Assembly (NCBI GenBank): GCA_914767715.1
Contig: OU612071.1
Span: 6,805,493 to 6,869,492 of the forward strand
Length of the DNA stretch: 64,000 nt
Direction: 5' to 3'
Source: Membranipora membranacea
Taxonomy: Eukaryota; Bryozoa; Gymnolaemata; Cheilostomatida; Membraniporidae
Each line of letters opens with the position of its first letter. Position 1 is the first letter of the stretch. This document shows, in pieces, positions 35,562 to 49,554 of this stretch. A program made the translations under genes and the position numbers. The notes beneath the pieces are model-generated. The model did no database searches. It had not been told where the DNA came from and saw nothing but the letters and a program-made list of their open reading frames with translations.

Positions 35562-38500
35562 TCAAAGATCAGAACCACCAATGCTCCATAGATGAACTAG
35601 TCGCTCAACATCCAGCTTATAATACTGTATTGAGGCCCCGTAGTATTTAGTCACCATGAGTACATCCTCGTCCATGTGAAGGTCAAAGTGATTGTCGTCA
35701 GAATTATGTTTTTTTCCAGTCATCTTACCCAGAAGTTCACCTACAGAACCAAGAGAGGCGAGATTTGACAAGAATGTGTTTTATAAGTACAACTTGATAG
35801 GATAGAATTCAAAATTAAATGTACCAAGTAGCAATTGTCATACCTTGATTGAATTTTAACACTCCACTCAAATCGACATCCTCCTCTATCAATAGTTACC
35901 AAGAGGCCACTGGAAGACATTGATTACATCACTAAATAAAGTAAAGTTATCATAGACCTCCGCATCAAACATCAAATAACTTTATTTGTACCACATTAAC
36001 TTGCACTTTCAATAACAATCATTGGCGGACAAAGAATGATCAAAATGAGATAACAGAGCATATATAATTATTCCAGAGCCAATGACAACTAACAACATGA
36101 AGTTGGTGTGAGGTGAGCTAACCTGAAATGATATCAAGTATCCATATTGGAGTGTCAGCTGTGCAGCTAGAGACAAGTACATATTGGTTCTTGTAGCAGA
36201 CAACTCCCTGTGGTTGCTGTGGAATCTTCTTTGTTGTCCACAGCACCTCACCACTTTCTATATTGACCCTAAACACGCTGCCAGTGCCAAAGTCAGTTAC
36301 TATCACTGTTTTATCATCACACACAGCCATTGAATTGCAACCACTGTTTGTCAAGGGACATGGGATTTTTTTAACAAGTTGCCCTGTTAGGGAGTACACA
36401 GCCAATGTCTTCTCTGCTCCAATGGATACAACGACCTTCCCATTCAAAACCCTTAAACTATCATAAGAACTGCCGGCATTCCAGGTTCGTTGAAGCAGCC
36501 CTGATTTTTTGAAAATTCTCACTGAGTTTGCTGCCCAGACATAAACTTCATCCTCATAAATTTGGACACTTTCTGCACGACCACCAGGATTACACAGAAG
36601 TGTCTGCTCATCTGATTTGGAACCAGTTTCATAAACTTCATTTGAATGTGAGCCTATGAAAGTGCTATTTCCATCAGTGGTCACGGACGCAACATAGTAT
36701 CCACTGTTTAGTTTGACCGTTTTAATCAATTGCATAGAAATGGGTGGGTCGGGCTGTTGTGGTGAGGGCTGAATGAGGAAACCATCATTGGCAACTGATA
36801 ACTCCATAGAAGGCTGAATTTCTTCACTCTCTAGCAAGAAAAAGGATTCAAATATGTGAATAAAATGAATCAGTCATATGGGTTAATATTGATTAAACGA
36901 TTATTTATATATCATAAATGCTAAATACTAAATTACCATGTATTAGTCAAACAACGACCAGCAGAATGCAGCTCACCTTTTGGGGAAAGTTGCACATGAT
37001 TGTCTGATTTTTTTAATGCAGGAATCTTCATCTTGATAAGTTGATGTATCAAGTCCTCTGTCTCATTGTATCTCGCAGTTACATCCACCTGTCAGAGGAG
37101 GAGATAAGTAATGAACAGGAATACAAGATGGCTGGCTGGATGGATCCTGCTATATTGAAGCACAGTGTTTGTGCATCAACTGTACATAACACAGCAAAAC
37201 AAAATATAATACACAATATTTGATCAAGAAATTTCTACGAACTAAAACTCAGAACCAAATTTGAGAGCACAAGTGTATTATTGATATAAAATAGCTGGTA
37301 TGTGCTTGCACACTGAATCATCATAGTTGTGTTGCGTCAATAATTGTTCGCATATTATATATCAGGTTAATAATTACTGAGATTTTATTGGAAACTTTCA
37401 AATTTCTAAGTAATAAAGCTGATCACCTCGGAACTCTTACTTTGTTGGTAACAATGTTTTAAAAGCTTTTTCAGGGATCCAATTAACTCGCTGAATATTT
37501 CCTTTTGCTACCTCATTTCTATACGGTATCAGAGGGTTGAATAACAAGGCTCAACATAAGTGTTAAAATGAATGTTTATCTAGTGCCCGATCATTGAGAA
37601 AGATTACATGAGGTAAATCACTGACCGATTGTTGCCATAGGTTTTTGAGGACGAGTGTTTAATACTCAAAGAGTTCCTCACTTTTTTTATTTCAAGATTG
37701 AAGAAATTTGTGATCTTCATCACATGGCAGACTTAATGGGAGTTACTTATCCACATGGCTGACACATTGAAGCTTGAGCCATCACAAGTTTTATTCTTAA
37801 TGAAGTTTTGATAAGGTTGATTACCTGATGATATGTGAAGAGTCGAGACTCAATCCTTAAGGTCTGCCTGCTTATCCTGTCCAACATAACTCCAACTTCA
37901 TCATCTAGGAAACCAGTCACCTCAGCCTTAAATTTAGCTCTCGCTTCTTTCAGTTGGGTCTCAAGCTTCGCATATTTCTCAGTGATCTCATCAATCTGGA
38001 AGCCATGGAAGAAAAAACATAAATATTCATAATTGGTAACAGAGTATTATCAGTTTTTATATCTTGCAAGCAATTTGAACTCTTTATCGCACAAATTGTT
38101 CTTTGACTTTCTAAATATTACAGCAATTTCTAGCCTTGCATTATTCCATTTAATCGCTTGCAATTGGTTCACTTATAGACTGTATATTTCTGCTAGGCGT
38201 TCAAATACTCTAATGGCATTGCGTAATAACACGATTTGTCCTTAAGCAACAAATAATTGACCCAACTTGATGTGTTCATCTGTGAGTTTCATTGTACCTG
38301 TTTGTCCCTTGCTTCGTGAAGTTGTTTTATCATTGCTTCTGTTTCTGTTTCCCAGTCAGATATGGCAGCTGTCAGTTGTTTAGACATTCCTAGTAGGTGC
38401 TCTTCTTTCTCATAAACCCACAGCTTCATGTCGTTAGCCCTTTCTATCAGCTTTGCGACCAACATGTCAAGCCGAAAAAGTTTATGACTCGAACCTGAAA

Positions 38501-40712
38501 GAGATGAGGTGAAGTTTTCAATTTTAACGTAAACTACAATCTAAGCTTCACGTTCAAACTAAAACTTCTTACTGTGTAATCGTTATTTTATCGAGCTAAT
38601 TTAACCACATAAAGACTATGAAGTTCAATAGATTCCAAATGAGCCTGCCCTCAAATAAAGGGTATAAATTTGATTCTCATGAGCTGTGAGAAGCGTTCTT
38701 GAAAGGCTTGATATTAAAGTTTCTAATTTTTTAATACCACTAAGAGAAACAAACCATCAATACATGTTCCGATCCCTTGTGAATAGAGGCATGTATGACA
38801 ATAGCTGTTGTGGCATCTCTCACAGCCTAGTCTGTATTCTTCATCTGTATGTGTCTGACAGTATCTGGTCTCAAGTTTTCTGAATTCCTTCTTATACTCA
38901 TCCATTCTGATCCGGGCGTGATCATCTAAAGATTCATTATGGGCCTATGGAATGAAAATGATAAGTTTAAGGACAAATTATACTTGTTTGAGAAAAAAAA
39001 AGGGTTTGATATCATTTCGGTACTGGGCATGATCATCCGATGATTCATTATGGTGCTGAAAACCACAATGGGATGCTTCATTAAAAATATGTTTATAACC
39101 TAGGACTCTGCAAGGTGTATTCTTAATATAGCTATCACACCTGGCCTAAACAACGATATCTATTGTGCCAATTCCTTGATAAAATTGTTAGATATACGTG
39201 TTATGATTTGCTGGTGTCCACTAGGAATGAAAAATCATTCGGACAACTTGTCATTTTCAAATTTCTTGCTCCATACTCTTCACTACTTTTTTCAACTAAT
39301 TTATATTGTTGTCTGACATTATTGGGCTATTTTTTGTGGGCAAAATTAGTAGAACAAACCACCAATTATCACATTACTGCCGTGTTCGAAGAAATTGATT
39401 GACCCAGAAAAATTGTAATTGAAGACATTCGTTGCGGAGCCCAACTCATGTACTATCACTCAACCAATGTTTTACCTACCTTCTCATGAGTCGTGCAGAA
39501 CTTCTTCCTACAGATTATACAGTAAATCTGAGCCAGTTCTCGCTTATCTTCTTTTCTCATACAAACATCACAGCAGATAAACTTATCCAAAGGTTCCCCG
39601 GCTGATTGCAAGGAGCCAATTTCATCATCAAACACCGACCTTAACATAAAAAACAATCAAGGAATCTTAAGGTAATTCTGACAATTGTCTTTTATTTCCA
39701 AAGCGCTGAGAAGCTTTCGAGTGCTTTCATTCACCTTCAGTATTATCTGGCAAACTTCCAGAAATTAAAAGACTAGAATCATGTCAAAATCAATGTAAGA
39801 AATTCTAGTATGACTGTTGTAAGGTTGTCGAGAATACGTTACTGTGTTAGTAGTAATGTCTCAGTGTAAGATTTTCTATTCACAACTAAAAGCTCTTGTA
39901 ATGACTGCTCTTTTGGGAAGAGACCAACAATATGTCCTGTAGCTTTACAACAGACTCTCCTGGGATATAATTTGATGCATTCTGTTAAAATGTTCTATCG
40001 GACTTGGTAGATAGAATGGGATGCATACACTAGTCTGAAAAGTGCTTGCCGTTCAGAAAGAAAAAAGCAGATTGGGCTGCCCCTAAAGAGGAGCGCAAGG
40101 TGCCCTTGATACTGATACAGAGAATCTGATGCATTCTAGAAAACTAGAATACATCCTTGTTGTGGAGCCATGAAATTCCTCATATACTGGGTGTGCAGAA
40201 AAATCTCAACACCGAATCTGACACTAATCAGCCATTGCCATTGACACTTTTGACTAGGACAATAGGCCTAGAAGCAAAATGCTTTGCGAATATGCCATGG
40301 AAAACTGTTAAAAGGTTAATACTGTTAATACTGGCCCGTCAATGACAAACTGTGATTGTATTACAATCAGAATGTCATATGCATGGTAATTTTATTTCGC
40401 ACAGAAAAAGCATTAACGCTGATGTAATTGACAGGGCCCTGAGAAACAAATCTCTCAATGCACATAATTCAATATGACAACCAGATTGAGCCGATATCAG
40501 AAGAGTATAGCAGTCATTGAAGCACAAAATAGGGAGATGAATACTCACCTGCATAGAGAACACTTGACTACCTTGGTGACCTCAGAATCCTTAGTCAAAC
40601 ATTTTACACAGAATATATGTCCAGGATGACACGGCAGCCTCTTCAGCTCATCATTCTCAAAGCAGAGAGAGCACTCGAGAAACTCTTCTTCTCTTTCAGT
40701 CGACTCGGCCAT
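35562..40712 (-). CDS. TRIM-type RING E3 ubiquitin ligase with C-terminal beta-propeller, gene B
   Basis: Exons (minus strand): 40549-40712, 39480-39639, 38755-38944, 38298-38494, 37825-37995, 36977-37088, 36123-36830, (35844-35909), 35562-35740. Exon lengths equal those of gene A except for the propeller exon, 9 nt shorter (SYHD region). RING ligands are all present (ECSLCFEND..PCHPGHIFCVKC..KCSLC), as are both B-box-like clusters, coiled coil and propeller (VYSLTGQLVKKIPCPL). The 66-nt exon 35844-35909 has good splice sites but reads a TAA at 35896-35898 where gene A has CAA. Used, it truncates the protein at about 571 residues; skipped, the frame continues to 626 residues ending in YYKLDVERLVHLWSIGGSDL. 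The promoter lacks the TATA segment. Expected role as for gene A. Unlike A, B adjoins the promoter-fragment array. Confidence 0.8.
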
Positions 40713-40803
40713 TTCGATGTTTACTTGTTAAAACCCAACTGCTTGCTCTCTATGTCACAATGCAAACAAAACTGATAATATCCGCTTCAAAGTTCACATA
40801 AAA

Positions 40804-40813
40804 GGGGATTTCT
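40804..40813 (+). promoter_or_regulatory. Kappa-B-like site upstream of TRIM gene B
   Basis: GGGGATTTCT, as in gene A, but only about 95 bp from the start codon because about 130 bp containing the TATA box are missing. Confidence 0.4.
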
Positions 40814-43584
40814 CAGCTTGATGATGTTCATCAATCAAAATAGCAAGCCCTCATGACATGTTTATGTTATATCCATCAACTTGGCATTGTGAACAGGCTG
40901 CGCCACAGTCAAGAATTTTGTATCTTTAATACTATGCGACATTATAGCATTGAGCCAATGAAGCTTATTGATACTGGGCGTGTATTTCATCAACAAGTTG
41001 AAACTGTTTTTGGCATATTTCCAATTCATATATTTTGTAACAAGTGAGCAACAGGATCTAGCTTACTCGATGATAACATACTGCGGGTATTAACCTTGCT
41101 CTATCATTTCTTTTGTCTAGCACAATAGGAAACTTGTTGATACTGGGCGTGTATTTCATCAACAAGATGAAACTGTTTTTGGCATATTTCCAATTCATGA
41201 TCCCAAATTTGTTAGCCCAGAGCTTCATGAAGTCGCCGAGCAGACAGATTTAAATCGATTTGTGGTTTTATTTTTATTTTTAAGGCTCCACCTTTACTCC
41301 TTGCATACACGTCAATCAGCCAAACAGTAATTTACAGTCACAAAACAGTCCTTTCAACTTTCAACTTAAATATTGTTTGTAAACATAAACCTTATTAGTA
41401 CTGTGAAGCACAATAAAATGTTGTACGCGACAATCACCTGTCTGCATTTATAAATGCATTTAGGCTGTGACACTATGGCATTCCTCTGAGATAAGCGTAT
41501 TGCATAAACCTGATAACACCGCTTGCACTCTATGTCACAATGCAAACAAAACTGATAATATCCGCTTCAAAATTCACATAAAAGGGGATTTCTCAGCTTG
41601 ATATTAACCAAAATTGAGTGTAGCAAGCCGTTAATGAAGTACAAGGAAAACACTGATCAGACAACCGCCTGGCTGTTGGTATGAAAATTGAGTCATCAAT
41701 CTAAAATTAGTCTGAGACATCTGACAGATAACACTGTTTATTCTTGGTGACACGTTGCAAATAAACGTGATATAACCGCATCAAACTTCACACAAAAGGG
41801 GATTTCTCAGCTTGATGATGTTCATCAATCAAAATAGCTATTAGCCCTCATGACATGTTTATGTTATATCCATCAACTTGGCAGTTTGAACAGGTTGCGC
41901 CATAGTCAAGAATTTGTTTTCTTTAATACTATGCGACACTATAGCATTGAGCCAAGGAAGCTTATTGATACTTGGCGTGTATTTCATCAACAAGTTGAAA
42001 CTGTTTATGGCATATTTCCAATTCATACATTCTGTAACAAGTGAGCAATAGGATCTAGCTTACTCGATGATACCATACTGCGGGTATTAACCTTGCTCTA
42101 TCATTTCTTTTGTCTAGCTCCAATTTTGAGCGGCAAAGATTACAAAATTATGAAGATATATAATTGGCTCCTATTCTTGTCTTTACAAGAAAATAGTCTT
42201 AAGAAAAATGTCTTTGTATAGAATAGATTGCGGGGTGGGGGGCAAATCTCAAATAATCCAACACTAATAAAATTGTGGGATCATAGCTAGATTTTTAAGG
42301 CACCTGATCGGTTAGGGTCAACTTTTGACATCACTAATAGTGGATAGCTGGGAAGAAGATACTCCCTACATTTGAGAGCACGTATAACTCCATGCAACGC
42401 TACTGGCTAGATGTTTTGATGCCACAACGCTCTTTTTAGATTTTTGAATGGTGGCGCTGCTTGGCAAAGCCCAGCTGTGTCAGCATGCATACAGAGGACA
42501 GCTTGTTGTTTGTCTACAATTCATATGTTTTGTTTTTAAAATGACATTCATTATTAACTTGCTCTCACTATCATAGATGCAAGAAATGCAATAGGATCTG
42601 AAAACTGCAGGACTTCCCTAACTCTCATTCTAAGGGGAATTCATATTACTCTAGTTTTGATTTATAATCTTTGAATTTAATGAATTTGTGAAAAAAACAA
42701 TAAATTATACCTGAATTCTTCTGATAACTTTGAGAAACACTGACATAGATTTGGGTAGTTGGAATGAGTTGATATACAGCCTCCTGTTTTTGCTGAGTGT
42801 ATACTGATGTAAGAACTTGTTTGGTAACCAACTGTAGTACTGTGAACTGATCGCAGCAAAAATTTATGTTTAATTTCGGGTCAGACCACTGCAAACAAAA
42901 ACTGAACCAGCCATAAACTGAAATGCTGAAAATGGATGCCGCCAGTAGGATGAAATACATGTGCAGATGATCCCAAAGTTATTAGCCTAGAGCTTCATAA
43001 AGTCGCCGAGCAGACAGATTTAAATCCATTTGTGGTTTATTTTTTTAATTTTAATTTTCAAAACTCCACCTTCAATCCTTGCATACACGTCAATCAGTCA
43101 AACAGTCATTTACTGTCATAAAACCGACCTTTCAACTTCAATATTGTTTGTAAACATAAACCTTATTAGATCATTGATATCGGCACACGGCCAAATCAAA
43201 AATGAGTTCAACATCGGATGAGGTGATTTATTCCATCAATTAAGCTAATAAACCATGATCACCGTGTATTACAGTACAACTCTGGAGTAATAATTGTGCT
43301 TAATGTACTTGTAGCTGAGAAGTTACTGGACCCGTATGAGAAACAGGATATGGCACAGTATTGTGTTCAGCAGTAAATGATCCCTAATATATCATCCAAA
43401 TGGAAAAATTAATATATCGCCTTTAAATAGAGAAGGCCGATCATATCTCATATTTCTCCTGTTATGGCTGTATATAATCACAGTGCAGTTGTGGCAGTGT
43501 GGCTGATGGTCGATTGAGCCTTGGTTTGAATCTCAGCATAACTGCTTCTACAATCAATAAGGTGACATATTTAATCAAGCCCAT

Positions 43585-43647
43585 GTCATTCTCAAAGCAG
43601 AGAGAGCACTCCAGAAATTCTTCTTCTCTTTCAGTAGACTCGGCCAT
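43585..43647 (-). pseudogene. Truncated TRIM RING exon in array unit 2
   Basis: Encodes the first 21 residues, MAESTEREEEFLECSLCFEN plus D, then leaves TRIM homology (MGLIKYV..) and runs open to 43462. Only the first zinc pair of the RING is present. TATA box and promoter lie upstream, so transcription is possible. Confidence 0.8.
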
Positions 43648-45091
43648 TCTTTTCTTTATTATTCAAGTCTAACTGCAGGCTACTGTGAAGCACAATAAAA
43701 TGGTGTACGTGACAATCACCTGTCCTCATTTATAAATGCAGATAGGCTGTGACACTATGGCATTCCTCGGAGAGAAGCCTATTGCATAAACCTGATAACA
43801 CCGCTTGCTCTCTATGTCACAATGCAAACAAAACTGATAATAACCGCTTCAAAATTCGCATAAAAGGGGATTTCTCAGCTTGATATTAACCAAAATTGAA
43901 TTTAGCAAGCCGTTAATGAAGTACAAGGAAATACTGATCAGACAACCGCCTGGCTGTTGGTATGAAAATTGAGTCATCAATCTAAAATTAGTCTGAGACA
44001 TCTGACTTATAACACTGTTTATTCTTGGTGACAAGTTGCAAATAAATGTGATATAACCGCATCAAACTTCACACAAAAGGGGATTTCTCAGCTTGATGAT
44101 GTTCATCAATCAAAATAGCTATTAGCCTTCATGACATGTTTATGTTATATCCATCAACTTGGCAGTGTGAACAGGTTGCGCCATAGTCAAGAATTTGTTT
44201 TCTTTAATACTATGCGACATTACAGCATTGAGCCAAGGAAGCTTATTGATACTGGGCGTGTATTTCATCAACAAGTTGAAACTGTTTTTGGCATATTTCC
44301 AATTCATATATTTTGTAACAAGTGAGCAACAGGATCTAGCTTACTCGTTGATAACATGCTGTGGGTATTAACCTTGCTCTATCATTTCTTTTGTCTAGCA
44401 CAATAGGAAACTTGTTGATACTGGGCGTGTATTTCATCAACAAGATGAAAGTGTTTTTGGCATATTTCCAATTCATGATCCCAAATTTGTTAGCCTAGAG
44501 CTTCATAAAGTCGCCGAGCAGACAGATTTAAATCGATTTGTGGTTTTATTTTTATTTTTAAGGCTCCACCTTTACTCCTTGCATACACGTCAATCAGCCA
44601 AACAGTAATTTACAGTCATAAAACAGTCCGTTCAACTTTCAACTTAAATATTGTTTGTAAACATAAACCTTATTAGTACATTGATATCGGCACAAGGCCA
44701 AATCAAAACATGAGTTCAACATGGATGAGGTGATTTATTCCATCAATAAGGCTAATAAACCATAATCACCATGTATTACAGTGCTACTCTGGAGGAATAA
44801 TTGTACTCAATGTACTTGTAGCTGAGAAGTTACTGGACCCGTATGAGAAACAGGATATGGCACAGTATTGTGTTCAGCAGTAAATGATCCCTAATATATC
44901 ATCCAAATGGAAAAATTAATATATCGCCTTTAAACAGAGAAGGCCGATCATATCTCATATTTCTCTTGTTATGGCTGTATATAATCACAGTGCAGTTGTG
45001 GCAGTGTGGCTGCTGGTCGATTGAGCCTTGGTTTGAATATCAGCATAACAGCTTCTACAATCAATAAGATGACATATTTAATCATGTCCAT

Positions 45092-45154
45092 ATCGTTCTC
45101 AAAGCAGAAAGAGCACTCTAGAAATTCTTCTTCTCTTTCAGTAGACTCGGCCAT
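45092..45154 (-). pseudogene. Truncated TRIM RING exon in array unit 3
   Basis: Same truncation point as at 43585; reads ECSFC in place of ECSLC. An open tail continues to 44969 (MDMIKYVILLIVEAV). Confidence 0.8.
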
Positions 45155-47381
45155 TTTTTTCTTTATTATTCAAGTCTAACTGCAGGCTACTGTGAAGCAC
45201 AATAAAATGGTGTACGTGACAATCACCTGTCTGCATTAAATGCAGATAGGCTGTGACACTATGGCATTCCTCTGAGATAAGCCTATTACATAAACCTGAT
45301 AACACCACTTGCTCTCTATGTCACAATGCAAACAAAACTGATAATATCCGCTTCAAAATTCACATAAAAGGGGATTTCTCAGCTTGATATTAACCAAAAT
45401 TGAATGTAGCAAGCCGTCAGTGAAGTACAAGGAAATACTGATCAGACAACCGCCTGGCTGTTGGTATGAATATTGAGTCATCAATCTAAAATTAGTCTGA
45501 GACATCTGACAGATAACACTGTTTATTCTTGGTGACACGTTGCAAATAAACGTGATATAACCGCATCAAACTTCACACAAAAGGGGATTTCTCAGCTTGA
45601 TGATGTTCATCAATCAAAATAGCAAGCCTTCATGACATGTTTATGTTATATCCATCAACTTGGCAGTGTGAACAGGTTGCGCCATAGTCAAGAATTTGTT
45701 TTCTTTAATACTATGCGACACTATAGCATTGAGCCAAGGAAGCTTATTGATACTTGGCGTGTATTTCATCAACAAGTTGAAACTGTTTATGGCATATTTC
45801 CAATTCATACATTCTGTAACAAGTGAGCAATAGGATCTAGCTTACTCGATGATAACATACTGCGGGTATTAACCTTGCTCTATCATTTCTTTTGTCTAGC
45901 TCCAATTTTGAGCGGCAAAGATTACAAAATTATGAAGATATATAATTGGCTCCTATTCTTGTCTTTACAAGAAAATAGTCTTAAGAAAAATGTCTTTGTA
46001 TAGAATAGATTGCGGGGTGGGGGGCAAATCTCAAATAATCCAACACTAATAAAATTGTGGGATCATAGCTAGATTTTTAAGGCACCAGATCGGTTAGGGT
46101 CAACTTTTGACATCACTAATAGTGGATAGCTGGGAAGAAGATACTCTCTACATTTGAGAGCACATATAACGCCATGCAACGCTACTGGCTAGATGTTTTG
46201 ATGCCACAACGCTCTTTTTAGATTTTTGAATGGTGGCGCTGCTGGGCAAAGCCCAGCTGTGTCAGCATGCATACAGAGGACAGCTTGTTGTTTGTCTACA
46301 ATTCATATGTTTTGTTTTTAAAATGACATTCATTATTAACTTGCTCTCACTATCATAGATGCAAGAAATGCAATAGGATCTGAAAACTGCAGGACTTCCC
46401 TAACTCTCATTCTAAGGGGAATTCATATTACTCTAGTTTTGATTTATAATCTTTGAATTTAATGAATTTGTAAAAAAAAAACAATAAATTATACCTGAAT
46501 TCTTCTGATAACTTTGAGAAGCACTGACATAGATTTGGGTAGTTGGAATGAGTTGATATACAGCCTCCTGTTTTTGCTGAGTGTATACTGATGTAAGAAC
46601 TTGTTTGGTAACCAACTGTAGTACTGTGAACTGATCGCAGCAAAAATTTATGTTTAATTTCGGGTCAGACCACTGCAAACAAAAACTGAACCAGCCATAA
46701 ACTGAAATGCTGAAAATGGATGCCGCCAGTAGGATGAAATACATGTGCAGATGATCCCAAAGTTATTAGCCTAGAGCTTCATAAAGTCGCCGAGCAGACA
46801 GATTTAAATCCATTTGTGGTTTATTTTTTTAATTTTAATTTTCAAAACTTCACCTTCAATCCTTGCATACACGTCAATCAGTCAAACAGTCATTTACTGT
46901 CATAAAACCGACCTTTCAACTTTCAACTTTCAACTTCAATATTGTTTGTAAACATAAACCTTATATGATCATTGATATCGGCACACGGCCAAATCAAAAA
47001 TGAGTTCAACATCGGATGAGGTGATTTATTCCATCAATTAAGCTAATAAACCATGATCACCGTGTATTACAGTACAACTCTGGAGTAATAATTGTGCTTA
47101 ATGTACTTGTAGCTGAGAAGTTACTGGACCCGTATGAGAAACAGGATATGGCACAGTATTGTGTTCAGCAGTAAATGATCCCTAATATATCATCCAAATG
47201 GAAAAATTAATATATCGCCTTTAAACCGAGAAGGCCGATCATATCTCATATTTCTCTTGTTATGGCTGTATATAATCACAGTGCAGTTGTGGCAGTGTGG
47301 CTGCTGGTCGATTGAGCCTTGGTTTGAATCTCAGATAACTGCTTCTACAATCAATAAGGTGACATATTTAATCAAGACCAT

Positions 47382-47444
47382 GTCATTCTCAAAGCAGAGA
47401 GAGCACTCCAGAAATTCTTCTTCTCTTTCAGTAGACTCGGCCAT
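47382..47444 (-). pseudogene. Truncated TRIM RING exon in array unit 4
   Basis: Same truncation point. A 2-bp loss at about 47332 (TCAGATAACT against TCAGCATAACT-type text) ends the tail early. Confidence 0.75.
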
Positions 47445-49554
47445 TTTTTTCTTTATTATTCAAGTCTAACTGCAGGCTACTGTGAAGCACAATAAAATGG
47501 TGTACGTGACAATCACCTGTCTGCATTTATAAATGCAGAGAGGCTGTGACACTATGGCATTCCTCTGAGATAAGCGTATTGCATAAACCTGATAACACTG
47601 CTTGCTCTCTATGTCACAATGCAAACAAAACTGATAATATCCGCTTCAAAATTCGCATAAAAGGGGATTTCTCAGCTTGATATTAACCAAAATTGAATGT
47701 AGCAAGCCGTTAATGAAGTACAAGGAAATACTGATCAGACAACCGCCTGGCTGTTGGTATGAAAATTGAGACATCAATCTAAAATTAGTCTGAGACATCT
47801 GACAGATAACACTGTTTATTCTTGGTGACACGTTGCAAATAAACGTGATATAACCGCATCAAACTTCACACAAAAGGGGATTTCTCAGCTTGATGATGTT
47901 CATCAATCAAAATAGCTATTAGCCTTCATGACATGTTTATGTTATATCCATCAACTTGGCAGTGTGAACAGGTTGCGCAATAGTCAAGAATCTTGTATCT
48001 TTAATACTATGCGACATTATAGCATTGAGCCAAGGAAGCTTATTGATACTGGGCGTGTAATTCATCAACGAGTTGAAACTGTTTTTGCATATTTCCAATT
48101 CATACATTCTGTAACAAGTGAGCAACAGGATCTTGCTTACTCGATGATAACATACTGCGGGTATTAACCTTGCTCTATCATTTCTTTTGTCTAGCACAAT
48201 ATTTGAGTGGCAAAGATCACAAAATTAATTACTAAGAAAACTGAAAAAGAGATATATTTGGCTCCTATTCTTGTCTTTACAAGACAATTGTCTTAAGAAA
48301 AAAGTCTTTGTATAGAATAGATTGCGGGGTGGGGGGCAAATTCCAATAATCCAACACTAATAAAAGTGTGGGATCTTAGCCAGATTTTAAAGGCACCTGA
48401 TCGGTTAGTTTCAACTTTTGACATCACTAATGGTGGATGGCTGGGAAGAAGATACTCCCTACATTTGAGAGCTCATATAACTCCATGCAAAGATACTGGC
48501 TAGATGTTTTGATGCCACAACGCATTTTTAGATTTTTGAATGGCGGCGCTGCTGGGCAAAGCCCAGCTGTGTCAGGATGCATACAGAGGACAGCTTGTTG
48601 TTTGTCTACAATAGACGACATCTGACACTTTTCTGTGCCCTGTTTTAAATAAGAGTTATCCCCTCCTGTCGAACACAAATTTGTCATGGCTTATCATGTA
48701 GCCTGTGCTAAATTTGCAGAAATAACATCCATTGGGGTAGGGTAAGGGTCCAGCCCTGCAAGTAAGTTATACCTCATCATAAGAACTTTCAGATATCTGC
48801 AAATCTGAGCATGTATGATAAAGTTATTGAATGCAACAGTGTATCGTGCACCCTGATCAATAGCTCTACTACCGCATACATCAAAGGATGATTTATAGCA
48901 TTCATTACGCAACCACAAATCACTATGTAAAAACTGTTTATAAACAGTAAACAAAAGAGGGATGTCCCCAACCACAAGATCAGCTGATTCATTCATATGT
49001 TTTGTTTTTAAAATGACATTCATTATTAACTTGCTCTCACTATCATAGATGCAAGAAATGCTTTGATCTTTGAATTTAATGAATTTGTAAAAAAAATACC
49101 AATCAATTATACCTAAATTCTTCTGATAACTTTGAGAAGCACTGACACATATTTGGGTAGCTGGAATGAGTTGATATACAGCCTCCTGTTTTTGCTGAGT
49201 GTATACTGATATGTGAACTTGTTTGGTTACCAACTATAGTACTGTGAACTGATCGCAGGAAAAATTCATGTTTAATTTCGGGTCAGACCACTGCAAACAA
49301 AAACTGACCGAGCCATAAACTGAAATGCTGAAAATTGATGCCGCCAGTAGGATGAAATACATGTGCAGATGATCCCAAAGTTGTTAGCCTAGAGCTTCAT
49401 AAAGTCGCCGAGCAGACAGATTAGAATTCATTTGTGTGGTTTAATTTTTATTTTTAAGGCTCCACCCTTAATCCTTGCATATACGTCAATCAGCCAAACT
49501 GTAATTTACTGTAATAAAACAGTCCTTTCAAGTTTCAACTTCAATATTGCCCCT

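Larger units (their letters stand above)
31312..40850. repeat. Segmental duplication, copy 2 (9.5 kb)
   Basis: Direct repeat of 7266-16750; see that entry. It contains TRIM gene B, its downstream flank and the foldback element, plus a private TTAA-flanked MITE. It lacks about 190 bp present at 10030-10220 and about 130 bp of promoter present at 16510-16640. Confidence 0.9.
40853..49554. repeat. Higher-order tandem array of TRIM promoter units
   Basis: Units starting with ATGACATGTTTATGTTATAT lie at 40853, 41850, 44131, 45632 and 47928. Spacings are 997, 2281, 1501 and 2296 bp, so a long and a short unit alternate with a 3.78-kb joint period; the last unit is cut by the Ginger1-type element. 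The short unit lacks about 780 bp found in the long ones. Each complete unit carries gene-flank text, a 63-nt RING-exon start, a TATA box (CATTTATAAATG) and two kappa-B-like boxes about 215 bp apart. No unit has an intact gene. Confidence 0.85.

Noticed and set aside
40853-41047. 64-residue frame repeated five times in the tandem array (starts MTCLCYIHQLG) as a gene
   Set aside because: It recurs only because the unit recurs; changes between units include non-conservative ones and a frameshift in the last copy, and there is no splice or domain support.
42646-42960. About 104-residue minus-strand frame in the long array unit (hydrophobic start MYFILLAASIFSISVYGW) as a secreted protein gene
   Set aside because: The start resembles a signal peptide, but the homologous text at 23.5 kb is not open in this frame and another long frame overlaps it; kept only as a weak possibility.
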